This document shows positions 50,216 through 60,322 of a stretch of 64,000 nt of DNA, piece by piece (position 1 is the stretch's first letter; every line of letters starts with the position of its first letter). Origin of the DNA: Pasteuria penetrans (GTDB lineage: Bacteria; Bacillota; Bacilli; Thermoactinomycetales; Thermoactinomycetaceae); contig NZ_UZAC03000001.1 of the NCBI RefSeq assembly GCF_900538055.1, forward strand, positions 1,116,001 to 1,180,000, read 5' to 3'. The notes under the pieces were generated by a model. It worked only from the letters and a program-made list of their open reading frames with translations, was not told the origin of the DNA and made no database searches. A program made the translations under genes and the position numbers.

Positions 50216-50748
50216 CGACAATCGTTCCCAACAACCGTTATTTATGAATACTATTCACGAACAAAATCGATCACAGACATAGGCACTACCCATACCATAA
50301 GCTATCGCCGCACGAACCCCTAACTTGCGGAATGGAGGACAGAATACGCCGGTGATATTGCCCCTTTGGTTGTAATCTACCCCCGGTTGATTTTCTTGGG
50401 AATCAAAACCGAGTAACTCCCCAGCACCCCCCTATCCCCCCTCCTTAAATACATACCAGACGAAAAAAACAAATTCTGGCCCCCCAGGACCCGGAAATTC
50501 AGTCCCGGGAATGGGGGATGAATCATTGTTCGATAGACCGGATACCCCAGTGTAGGGTCCTGTGTTTACATTCGCCTAGATTCGAAATCTCCCCCCCTAT
50601 GTGGTAACAATACGACAACTCTACCGCAACGCAGTCGATTCTGTCATAATTTCCAAGAGTTTGTCAACAACATCTTTGAATTTATTTTTATAAAATTTTA
50701 TAAGAGTGTGCGAAAAACCTTTTACAAAGAGAGAAAATGGGATATTTT
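50216..50748. other. Non-coding stretch, nothing recognised
   Basis: No ORF with a ribosome binding site on either strand and no match to other parts of the window that I could see. Confidence 0.5.
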
Positions 50749-50773
50749 GGTTGCATCCCAAATTTGGTGTGCG
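50749..50773 (+). repeat. IS256 terminal repeat remnant
   Basis: ggttgcatcccaaatttgg followed by tgt matches the left terminal repeat of the IS256 copies, but the following sequence does not. It may mark the edge of a segment once moved by the element. Confidence 0.7.
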
Positions 50774-50779
50774 CAAAAG

Positions 50780-51020
50780 GGATAAAATAGGAACCATCTC
50801 CTATGATCCCCCAGCGATTTCGGAGGTTCAACAAAAAACAACCGATCGTACGAAATTTTCATATGCACCCTTCCATAAAGGGGTACCTTCCAAAGTACTT
50901 ACGCAGAAGATACTTAAAAATACTGTTTTTATAATCATAAATAATATAAAAATTTACCATAAATATAATTTAATTTTATAAAAATATTCCAATAAATATG
51001 ATGTTTTTTCTGCAGGGGCA
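50780..51020 (-). repeat. M1 aminopeptidase 3' flank repeat, copy 1
   Basis: Downstream flank of the M1 pseudogene. It also occurs at 55305-55515 and 61960-62200, where the orientation is plus. Confidence 0.8.
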
Positions 51021-52035
51021 CCTAAAACGTATTGGAAAAAAATAGGCCCCATCCCATCCTTGAAATCAGAATTGGGGGGAAAATCCCCAACCATGATATT
51101 CCAAGCCCGGGGGTGGGGCAAAGTCCAGTAATACAAGGATTCAACTATCCTCCCGATGACCTCTTTCCCTCGCTATCGGACGCACATCCTTTGGGTAAAC
51201 GAAACAACCATTTTTTAAAAAACCCTCGTAAATCCTTATTGGACTGGTTTTCTACCAATCGAATGAAGTCACACCCTGTAGCATTTTTATAGCGATATTG
51301 GCGATGATACTCTTTCATAATAGAAAATAACTTTTCCATACCCCCTATCTCCTTAGATAACATGAATAGCATCATGGAAGAGCGTGTATAAACCATAGGA
51401 TGGAAGGTAGCAGGGGAATGATGATAAACATCATCGACAGGGGTCACCGCGGTAAACTCATTTGCTTTATCTGTCTGATTTACTACTTCTCTTATCACAT
51501 TCGGAATGAAAAAGTCATCCTTTCCCACCACATCTCGTTCATACATAACAGCAGAAAAGGTCGTTAAACCTTCATCCAACCAGGGTTCACGGACTTGATC
51601 ATTGCCCACAAACCCGTACCACCACTGATGGGCAATTTCATGAGACCCTACAGTCGCTCCTGTTTTTGCCTTCTTCTCCGATGGGGCAACCGCTGTCACA
51701 AAACCTGGATATTCCGCACCACTGAACCCAGAGTTATCCTTGATAGTCAACACAACATCCAATTCATCCGTAACTTCATCACGGTAAGAACCGAATTTTT
51801 CACTAAAGTAGCGCAAACTAGAAACGGCTTCACCTTGCATTGCATTGGCTACTGACTTCGTCACTCCTGGGGGAAACCAGAGATTGACACGCACACCATC
51901 CATCGTACCGGTAACACCCTGATACTCCGAGGAAATCAGGGCCGCAAAATCACGTCCTCTTGCCCTTGATACCTTTTGTGCCCCATGCTCCGCGGATACG
52001 GGATTCCTACCCGTAGACACAACACGATAACCCTG

Positions 52036-54117
52036 GGTTGCATCCCAAATTTGGTGTCAGGGCCCCACAGGGGCCCTTTTTTGTCCTTCCCGCGTCGTCT
52101 AATGACCCGTCTCTGAATCTATTTTTTTATTAATTATTTCAATCTAATATATAATAAAATCTAAATTGACCCTAATTACCATATATATCCATTTTCCCCC
52201 ATTACTTTTCCTCCACGTAGAACCCCTTTGTTTGGACCTGTCTTAGTTACTCCCGGCTGAAATCCCTTGCGGGGGCAGATTTTTTCCTACGGATCCTTGT
52301 TCCCCGCGCAGGGAGCCCCAACGGACTCCTCTTCCCCTGAAAAGGGCCCTTCGCCCCCTAACCATTACTTGTGTTTCCCCAAATTAGTGATGATCCCAAG
52401 GTTCCCTACCTATCCTGTTTTTTTATTGTGCGATACCAAAAATATCATAGACAAAATTACTTGCAAATATTATAATATCTATTATAAATTTCTAAATTTA
52501 TAATAGATAGGGTGACACAACACCATGAGTGATCAAAATTCTGGCCCCATTCACTGGACATGTGAAGAAGATATGCGCTCTTTCTTACAATACCGATTGA
52601 AATATCTGCAAAAAAGGGGGAGTTCGTTCAAGGAGGCTATTTTGCATTTGGAGCGAGAGCTTTCCAAAGATTCCAATATTGGTTTGCATGCTTTTTCCAA
52701 GGCTTTCGAGTGGTTGGTTGATCATGAGTGTGATCATTACCGACGACAGGAGCTGCAAGAGAGGAGTCCTGACGGTTCCGGTACGATGATTCGCAGAAAC
52801 GGTTACAGGAAAAGAATCATACAGACAGGTTGCGGTTCTATCACGATTTTCTTTCCTAAATTACGGGAGGGAGGATTCGAATCCGTTCTTGTGGAGCGTT
52901 ATCAGAGATATACCCACTGTTGGTTGGAGAAATTGTACCCCCTCCGTGCTGATTGTGTATCCCTGCAGGATTTGTCGAGACGATCCCCGTTGTTATGCCA
53001 TAGTGATATCCCACGCTCCACTCTTTCTCGTCGGTTTAGACGCTATTATGATTCCTATCTAAGTGTATGGAATCAACGTTCCCTACAAGGTAACAGCTAT
53101 AGCTTCGTTCAAGCAGATGCTACCTACACTTATGTTCGTGGTAGGGGATCCGTAGCCGTATATATCGTCATGGGATTCAGCAACCGAAATGGTGTTCGCA
53201 TTCAAGACATTTTGTACTATGGGATCGATCAGCCAGAATGTGTTCAGACCTGGCGCAAGGTCTTTCAAAACCTCCGTTCACGCGGTTTACATACAATACC
53301 CCTGATCACTACAGATGCCCATGACGGCCTCATACAGGCCATACAAGAGGAGTACCCCCTGTCTGATTGGCAACGTTGTATAGCTCATTGGACCCGAAAT
53401 CTGCGAAAGGCAGCCCTAAAGAGGGATCATCTCCCTATCGCGGAGTGGGGATCTCTCTCAGAAAGAATTCGTGAGGAGGTTTGGGAAGCCCCCAACCGGG
53501 AAGTGGCCCATAAGGCGTCCATGGAGATCTATCATGAATACCGCTCTCTTGCGCCTCGTACCATGAGGATTTTTCGAAGGGGGTTGCCCCAGATTACGAT
53601 TCATCTTCGCCACGATGGAAATGATCGCGTGGCCTGTCGTACCACCAATATCACGGAACGATGGAATGGGGAAATCAAACGTTTCACAAAAAAGGTTCGC
53701 TGCCATCCGACCTTGGGTGCCCTTCATCAAACGGTGGGTCTTTGCGTCCTAAAACACAGCAGAAAACAACGGGAAAAAGCCATGCGAAGGACGGGTTGAT
53801 TATACTATTCTAAAATGTTATATATATAGTTTATATTTTCCGTTTTATATAATAATATTTTATTAATGAATATATAAACCGGGGCTTTTTAGATGATGCC
53901 GGAAATGGATGCCAGGGCGGTCTTCCTATATATTTTTCAAAATATTTACATAATTTACTCAATTATACAGAACGTAGCCTCCGTGCATTTTAACTTTTAT
54001 ATTATTAATAAAAATTATTATTGATTAGAAAATCCCTCCGGGGGAGCGATTCGCGAGCAAGGATGAGGAACCTAAAATCACCTTTTTGGGGGGTGACACC
54101 AGATTTGGGATGCAACC
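52036..54117 (+). mobile_element. IS256-family insertion sequence, copy 2 (intact)
   Basis: 2082 bp with terminal inverted repeats GGTTGCATCCCAAATTTGG on the left and the complement of GGTTGCATCCCAAATCTGG on the right. It is flanked on both sides by TAACCCTG (52028-52035 and 54118-54125), an 8-base target duplication as typical of IS256. The 460-base non-coding 5' part contains hairpins near both ends. It is inserted in the M1 aminopeptidase gene. Confidence 0.96.
52525..53799 (+). CDS. IS256-family (Mutator-type) transposase
   Basis: 424 residues, intact. It catalyses copy-paste transposition of the element through a DDE active site: Asp in QADATY (about residue 195), Asp in TTDAHDGL (about 265) and Glu in NITERWNGEI (about 380). 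The W-Q-R-C-x2-H motif is characteristic of Mutator-like enzymes. A central C-x3-H residue set and a basic N-terminal region with R-R-N-G-Y-R-K likely bind the ends. The start is ATG after GGGTGA at about 9 bases. Expected to be active. Confidence 0.95.
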   Translation: MSDQNSGPIHWTCEEDMRSFLQYRLKYLQKRGSSFKEAILHLERELSKDSNIGLHAFSKAFEWLVDHECDHYRRQELQERSPDGSGTMIRRNGYRKRIIQTGCGSITIFFPKLREGGFESVLVERYQRYTHCWLEKLYPLRADCVSLQDLSRRSPLLCHSDIPRSTLSRRFRRYYDSYLSVWNQRSLQGNSYSFVQADATYTYVRGRGSVAVYIVMGFSNRNGVRIQDILYYGIDQPECVQTWRKVFQNLRSRGLHTIPLITTDAHDGLIQAIQEEYPLSDWQRCIAHWTRNLRKAALKRDHLPIAEWGSLSERIREEVWEAPNREVAHKASMEIYHEYRSLAPRTMRIFRRGLPQITIHLRHDGNDRVACRTTNITERWNGEIKRFTKKVRCHPTLGALHQTVGLCVLKHSRKQREKAMRRTG

Positions 54118-54752
54118 TAACCCTGAGGTACATAAAAGGAAACATAGAAATCAGCCACTCGCGTGTAAAAAGGGAACCCGGTAGATATATAGGGATAGGG
54201 ATCCACATGCCAACCTTCTTGGTCACGTACAGCCAACATAGGATACCATTGAGCTAACAGAGCTGTATTCCCATTCTGCTTCAACTGCTGCAATCCACCC
54301 TGCGGAATACGAAGATGGTAATCCATGTCCAAAGTCAGCGCTGTACCCACGGCACGCCGTGGTAAATCCACCTTCATCACGGTTTCATCTCGCCACAATT
54401 TTGCTGAGACCTCTTGACCATTTACTTTTACGTTTTGGACGCTCAAAAAACCCGGTTTTTCAGGATGTGATTCCTTATCGACCGCCCAATTGTGATGGAA
54501 AGCATTAGGATAAAGTCGAAAAAAAACTTCCTCACCCTTAGCCTCGGGAAGATCCGACGGGATTTCAACCCGCATATGTCCGGTTACATCACGTTGCTGT
54601 GGAGAATAAGTGGCCGAAATTTGATACACCGGACGAGAAGAATGATCCCCCCTATTTTCAAAAACCCTACTTGTGTAGGCATGGGAATCAAAATAACATC
54701 CGGGATCTAACAGAATACCTATCATACCCGCCCACCAAAACCATTTCTTCAT

Positions 54753-55029
54753 AAAAATACTCCTCGCCAAATTTTTATTATTCATAGTTTACCGATCTCA
54801 AATTTACCGATCTCACCTCCTTTCTATCCTGAATCAAAGGAGGCCCAAAAAAGTGATTGCACCCCAAACCCATCGGATACACAGACCCATTGGATGGGAA
54901 AAATGAAACAGCCAACACGCCCCCTCCGTCCCCCTCTATCCATCTGTTGATTGTATACGGACAGCAACGTTACACGGGACCGTGCAATTTCTTGTGAGAA
55001 ATGACCCCCCATCTATGGGGCTAGTGCGG
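54753..55029. other. 5' flank of the M1 pseudogene with a decayed IS3 OrfA-like scrap
   Basis: Similar to the flank of the intact M1 gene up to about 54860. At 54900-54980 a minus-strand sequence resembles, with frame damage, the helix-turn-helix end of the IS3 OrfA fragment at 55030-55197. Confidence 0.5.
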
Positions 55030-55197
55030 CTAGGCTAATACGCCCTCCCTGTCCTCCTTTATCCAACGGTTAATCGTGCTAACAGCAAGATCGTGCTGTC
55101 TAGATACCTGGACAACATGTTGCCCACCCCTGACCTGTTCAATTGCTCTCTGTTTGAATTCCAACGAAAATTTTCTCCGTACCATTTCCGTGTTCAT
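55030..55197 (-). pseudogene. IS3-family OrfA fragment (transposase DNA-binding part)
   Basis: A 55-codon frame with the OrfA start RRKFSLEFKQRAIEQV, then HVVQVSRQHDLAVSTINRW, a helix-turn-helix, ending at a stop shortly after. The usual leucine zipper, the rest of OrfA and all of OrfB are missing. No terminal repeats are recognisable. An old remnant. Confidence 0.8.
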
Positions 55198-55304
55198 CCC
55201 TTACGGGGAATCAGCTCCCATTATAACAGGGTACATACATAAAAAGTCAATAGTGTTGTTGCGATATAACAAGGTTTACAATTGTGGTGCTACCGCGAAA
55301 AAAG

Positions 55305-55515
55305 ATACCAAACTTATTAGAATATTTTTGTATATTAAATGATATGTTTGGGAAATGTTTATATTGTTAATGAGTATGAAAAGTCTGTTCGAGTATTTCC
55401 AGCGTAAGTGCTTGGGGGTGAAAAGGTACCCCTTTCTGGGGGATTGCACCTGAAAATTTCGTACAATCGGTTATTTTTTGTTGAACCACCGAAATCACCG
55501 CGGGATCATAGTAAC
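55305..55515 (+). repeat. M1 aminopeptidase 3' flank repeat, copy 2 (gene lost)
   Basis: About 200 bases matching 61960-62200, including gaaaatttcgtac followed by atcggtt and the gttgaacc-ccgaaatc segment. No aminopeptidase gene is attached, implying a third copy was deleted here. Confidence 0.75.
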
Positions 55516-55948
55516 CGGTTCCTATCTCGCCCTTTTTGCGTACACCAAAGAAACCGACATAAAGTCGAATTTTATTTTTTATTTAAGCTGATCGTCTCCA
55601 GATCGTAAAAACTAAAAGATAATGGAGGGCGATGAAGCGGAGGGGGCCAGCTCATCGGATTGGTTCTAGAAAGATCAAAACTGTGTGGGGCGGGAAGAGT
55701 CGTAAGACGCGAGGGGATTCGGTTCTGTAAGGGGCCCGGTTAAAATACTAGATCTACCTCGATGAGAAGTCTATAAAGAAAATTTATTTAGTAAAAATAT
55801 TTTATTGTTCTTACGCCACAGGTAATCCTATATGTTTATGGATTTCAGATTGTAATAACTATGTAAAGTTTACATTTATTTTATAAATAATAAAATTAGG
55901 AAAAAGAAATTAATCTAGGACTACCTGTGGTGGCATTCATTCATTATT
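55516..55948. other. Region between M1 flank repeat and ISL3-like element
   Basis: No gene. Contains an imperfect inverted repeat (gccacaggta near 55817 and tacctgtggtgg near 55923) that may belong to the end of the ISL3-like element. Confidence 0.45.
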
Positions 55949-57463
55949 TTATGAAACCTTATGCTTCCTCCTACCTCGTTTACAAAGATGCCGATTGCAT
56001 CGTACAAACAAGAGATTTACGTAATTTTGATGGTTCTTGATGCCATAGCTTTGGCGCGATATGGCCTTGATTGCACAATTTTTCCCTTCTACAAAACCGT
56101 TATCGATTCTATGAAGGTGATCGTTAGCTATATACTCCCCACTTTCATTCCAAGACAGGCTTTTTGCTGCGTTCTGAATCTCCTTGTATTTGGATCTCAG
56201 TCCCTCCTCTATGAATTCATGGAGAGCATCACGAGACGTTTGAACATCGGGAAAGGGTTGATCGTACCATCTCCCAATTTTTTCCACATACTCGTAAGCC
56301 TTCCCAAGGTGGGACCAGTGGGCTATGTTCTTCAAAATTCCCTCGAGAAAAGCCCTCTTTTGTTCATCCAACCCTTCTCTGTACCGAACGGATAAGGAGG
56401 ATCTCACTGATTTCTTTATTTTCGATAGATGATGCTTATACCGTAAAAGTTTTGTGTTAATTAGGATGAGATCATTGTATAAACTCCAAAGTTTTCTTCT
56501 ATGTAATTCCCAAGAATCCCCTTCTTTGTACGAGGATCGCACAACGATAATCTTACGATACTGTTCCATCGGTTCCGCGCTGTATCCCAGTATTTGTAAA
56601 AGTACTAGCTTATTCTCGTAGGTAAGACGTTCTTTATCATCGTCCTCTACCACATCTCTGAATAGCCGGTCTATAGCCGCTGTGAATTTCCTATCACCGA
56701 AGGCTTGTCGTAAAGGGGGATGGAGGGCGTGATCCCTTATATTTTGAATGATATGGAAGCGATCGAAGACAGGGGTTGCCATTCTAAATACCTTCTGCAC
56801 GATATTTTTGTAGGCCGGAGCGTGATCTGTGGACACCGCCCCTATTATCCTTGATGTCAACGCAAGCAACCTAGGATAATGATCCTCTAGACCCCCTTCT
56901 ACTTCTTTTTGACTCCCCACCCTCGATAACAACCAATACAGCCCTTGAATCCTGATCATGGATGGTTGTGAAATACCTCTGCCCCTTATGGGTTGATACA
57001 TCATCCATACCAATACGCATAGGCCCATTCCGTGATTCTGCATCCTCTAGGGATCGATTCTCCAATTCCTTTTTCCTATTAGGAAAATGTATTTTAAAGT
57101 AATGCTTGGTCAAAGCACCCCCTTGGCACACAGTAATGGTCTGCAGCTTGAGCTGCTGTAGAAATTTCTGCTGTATATCCAAACTCATCTTCGAATTCCT
57201 TCGTGTGTTTTTTCCTTCGTCCGATGATGGAATCAACGTGGGAGATTTTTCTCTTACAGTACTTACATTTCCACCGTTGCGGTTCTAGTTTTGACTCCTG
57301 AATCCATGGACCGCATCTTGGATGAAGAAAGGTTCGGGCGCTACCAAAACCTATTTTGACGAACTTTTGCCCTCTTTCTCGGGATTTTTTATAGGAACAC
57401 TGGGTTTCGGGTGAGGGTTTTTCGACCACTGATTTGAGTACAGATCGGATGGTTCTCATACCT

Positions 57464-59818
57464 GGTGCTGGTGCCGTTAAAAAGGTTCACAATTGTTTCC
57501 TGAGGTTCGAATAAAAATGGAAAGTGGGCTTTTGCGGATTCATAAAAATAACTACATAAACTTTTATGAAATCATACTATCTATAGAAGCTCGGTTCCCT
57601 AATTATGGTTAGGTTACCGATATTATAATAATATTCCGAACATATAGTCAAAATAGGATATGACCCTACCTTCCTTACGTACATTCGAAACAACTTTATA
57701 TGTATTACCTGAAAAATACCCTCAAAGAAACTTGAAGACCATCTGTTATTCCTATACAATCCTCTTTATACCCACTATAAAGGGAGGTTGATAACAGATG
57801 GTCTCAGGGTATTGTACCATAGAACAGTCGAACTTGGAAGGGATAGAGGAATGGATTGAATGCTTCGCGGATAAGTGGCGCTGGTGTTCCACCAAGGAAG
57901 AAATTAAACTTGCAACCCTTTGCGAGTATTACGCGAAACATGCTTCATGGTACAAGGAAACATATGCCGATTATCATAATACTATCGGTCAACCCTGCAA
58001 GGATATCCTTTTTACCATAATCCTGGAGTCCATTAAAGAAACCTTTGGGTGGACAGACAGGGAATTGATCGAACGTATTCCACGGGAAGGAAGGTTTTTT
58101 GAAGCTCTGGGGGGCAAAAAAGGAAAGCCCCTTATAGGTAGGAGAACATTATACGAAGGCAGAAAACGGTTGTTGGCATACGAGGAGAAAACAAAATGCA
58201 ATGTTACACGGGACTCCTTTCAGCACTTCACCACCTTCCAAAAGTCAATAGTAGGTATGACATCCACCTGCCGTAGAATGGATAGCACGCTAATCAACAG
58301 CAACATAAGGAAATTGACCCGTAATGACGTGATCTATCTGGTGGCAAAAAATGTGGTTTGTATCTCGGCTGAACTCCTGATTCCCCTCCCCGCGGAGTGG
58401 GGGGTTTTTCTGGAGAAGGGGTGCAAACTAACAGACATCGATAGTCGGCAATCATTGGGCTATCAGCCTCCCCTTCCCCCAAAAAAAGGAGCAACAGCAA
58501 GGGATCATAGGACTGCAGAGCTAATTGGGGTTTGCTTGGCTGTAAGGGAACAGGTCTCCCACTATGACAACATCAGATCAACCAAGGAGTATGCATTGCT
58601 GGAAAGGGTGATCTGGGAACAAACTGAGGAGGATGAACAAGGAAATCTCAGGATGCTCTCCAAGGTGCGTTCTGGTAGTCTACAAAGCCCTTATGATCCT
58701 GATGCTCAGTACAGGAAGAAGAACAAACAGGAATGTTGGGGATATTCCGGACAAATCGTAGAGGATCGTGATGGAGAGAAGGGAGTAAGCCTAATTTCCT
58801 TCTTTGATATGAAAGGTTCCCTTCATCCAGATACGGCCTTTGCGAAGGAGTACATAGAAACATGGGTTCCCCATGATGGAATGCGGTTGTGTGCCGATGG
58901 GGGGTACTACAGCCATGAGATAAGCGAACTTGCCCAATCAAAGGGTATTTCGCTATGCTTCACCAATATGACGGGCCGAAGGGAGAACCCCGATAAATTG
59001 AGGGCAAGCACGTTTGTGCGAGACAAAAGAACAAAGGAAATTACACGGTGCGTGGCAAACAAGGAACCCGAGAACAGCCAGTACAAACCAGGGAGAAAAC
59101 CAGGGAGCGGGACCAGTGTGGCTTATTTCAACGGGGAGGATTGCAAGAAGTGCCCCTTTGCGGATCAGTGCATTGGCAAACTCAACAAAACAGGGGGAAG
59201 AACCATAAGATTAACCGACCGAACGTACTCGGCGGCGGAGCAAAGAGATCAATTGGAGGAGACAAAATATAGGGAAGCAGGGAACAGTCGTGCGGCCATT
59301 GAGGGCGTTTGCTCCGCACTAAAAAATGCTTACGGAGCTCGCCGACTTAAGGTGCGTGGTGAACGAAGAGCTAGGTTGACAATGTTCGCAAAGTGTGTAG
59401 CGTATAACACATCTCAAGTCTCCGAATATATAGTAAAATTTATAAGAATAAGAAGGAGAGAAGTCATATCGTGATGAGCATATCTAATAATTTAAAAAAT
59501 TCATAAAATAATCGGAACTATAGGCCGGTCTATTTGGCGTGCCAAGGTGTGCGGAATAGGGCATTCATTTCCGCGCTCATGGGTTCAAAAACCGAGTTTC
59601 CATGGTTATAGTAGAAATCCAACCATAATCGTTACGTTTCACACATATCCGGTCCAAAACATTCATACTATTCAATTTTTTATTTACATTACAAATTATC
59701 CATACATATTATACAGAAGTAATTCATTAACTAATAGCAATCAATATATATTATTTTGAAATATAATTAATATCGGAAAAAACCAAATCAACTGACTTTT
59801 AATTCCAGCACCAGCACC
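57464..59818 (+). mobile_element. IS1182-like insertion sequence, copy 1 (intact)
   Basis: 2355 bp. The ends are GGTGCTGGTGC at 57464 and its complement GCACCAGCACC ending at 59818. A 6-base target duplication ATACCT flanks it (57458-57463 and 59819-59824). It is inserted in the 5' part of the ISL3-family transposase gene; removing it with one target copy rejoins the ISL3 frame. The AT-rich 3' flank inside the element is shared with copy 2. Confidence 0.94.
57798..59474 (+). CDS. IS1182-family transposase
   Basis: 558 residues, intact. It has an N-terminal helical region with RMDSTLINSN (first catalytic Asp), a central GYSGQIVEDRDG strand, CADGGYYSHE (second Asp), a four-Cys motif (CKKCPFADQC) and a C-terminal RAAIEGVCSALKNAYGARR with the catalytic Glu, followed by RLTMFAKCVAYN. 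The ATG at 57798 has GGGAGG about 10 bases upstream. Probably active. Its mobility explains the second copy at the right edge of the window. Confidence 0.93.
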   Translation: MVSGYCTIEQSNLEGIEEWIECFADKWRWCSTKEEIKLATLCEYYAKHASWYKETYADYHNTIGQPCKDILFTIILESIKETFGWTDRELIERIPREGRFFEALGGKKGKPLIGRRTLYEGRKRLLAYEEKTKCNVTRDSFQHFTTFQKSIVGMTSTCRRMDSTLINSNIRKLTRNDVIYLVAKNVVCISAELLIPLPAEWGVFLEKGCKLTDIDSRQSLGYQPPLPPKKGATARDHRTAELIGVCLAVREQVSHYDNIRSTKEYALLERVIWEQTEEDEQGNLRMLSKVRSGSLQSPYDPDAQYRKKNKQECWGYSGQIVEDRDGEKGVSLISFFDMKGSLHPDTAFAKEYIETWVPHDGMRLCADGGYYSHEISELAQSKGISLCFTNMTGRRENPDKLRASTFVRDKRTKEITRCVANKEPENSQYKPGRKPGSGTSVAYFNGEDCKKCPFADQCIGKLNKTGGRTIRLTDRTYSAAEQRDQLEETKYREAGNSRAAIEGVCSALKNAYGARRLKVRGERRARLTMFAKCVAYNTSQVSEYIVKFIRIRRREVIS

Positions 59819-59931
59819 ATACCTTCATACTCCGATTCTATTTCCTCCAGGCTTATCAGTTCCACTTCATTGGTTAGAGGGGGGCTTGGTACATTAGGAT
59901 CAATCTCCTTATCTTTTTTGGTTATCATCAT

Positions 59932-60322
59932 GAGTGTCCCTCCTACAGAAATATCTAGCATATCCATAGTAGGGTATTCCCATACAAATTTCAGCGTTGT
60001 GTCTATACACTATTCATTTTTCCCGAAGAGTACAATAAAAACCCCAGGCCCATATTCAGAATGGGACATATTCAATTTTAAATTTATTTATACTGAGAAA
60101 AACATTGCAATATGGGTATGCTGATTCAATTCTTTCCGTTGTCTTCTTTACTATGAACCATAAAAAATAGGACCATTCTAGGTTCTCCTGATTCCGTAAC
60201 CATTAAAGTACGGAGACCCTGAATTTGGGATGCAATCACTTTTTTGGGCCTCCTTTGATCAGGATAGAAAGGAGGTAAGATCGGTAAACTATAGTAATAA
60301 AAATTTGGCGAGGAGTATTTTC
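59932..60322. other. 5' side of the ISL3-like element and upstream region of the M1 gene
   Basis: On the minus strand gtactcttcgggaaaaatg (near 60010-60032) resembles an ISL3-type terminal repeat, so the element probably ends there. Between 60145 and 60236 lie the inverted repeat shared with 48149-48226 and an IS256 end remnant (gaatttgggatgcaa). Confidence 0.5.

Larger units (their letters stand above)
51145..54752 (-). pseudogene. M1-family aminopeptidase gene split by an IS256 element
   Basis: The 5' part is 54752-54118 and the 3' part 52035-51145, interrupted by the element at 52036-54117. Joining across one copy of the 8-base target duplication restores an intact frame (PQG followed by YRVVSTGR). 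The restored protein has the zinc motif HEIAHQWW, the second Glu 18 residues on (LDEGL) and the substrate motif SGAEYPG. It is over 90 percent like the intact gene at 60323-61840, so disruption is recent. The start at 54752 corresponds to MKKWFWW behind GAGGAG. The paralogue probably covers the function. Confidence 0.93.
55949..59931 (-). pseudogene. ISL3-family transposase, frameshifted and split by another IS
   Basis: The first 36 or so codons (ATG at 59931, AGGAGGG upstream, MMITKKDKEIDPN) are at 59931-59825. After an inserted element the frame resumes at 57463 as SEYEGMRTIRSVLK. It then breaks by frameshifts into 57459-57094, 57236-56871 and 57043-55949. Family features: a Cys-containing zinc-finger-like N-terminal part (WKCKYCKR), GMDD for the first catalytic Asp, STDHAPAY for the second, DRFHIIQN, and the terminal NGFVEGKN with the catalytic Glu followed by SYGIKN. 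Not functional. Confidence 0.9.
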
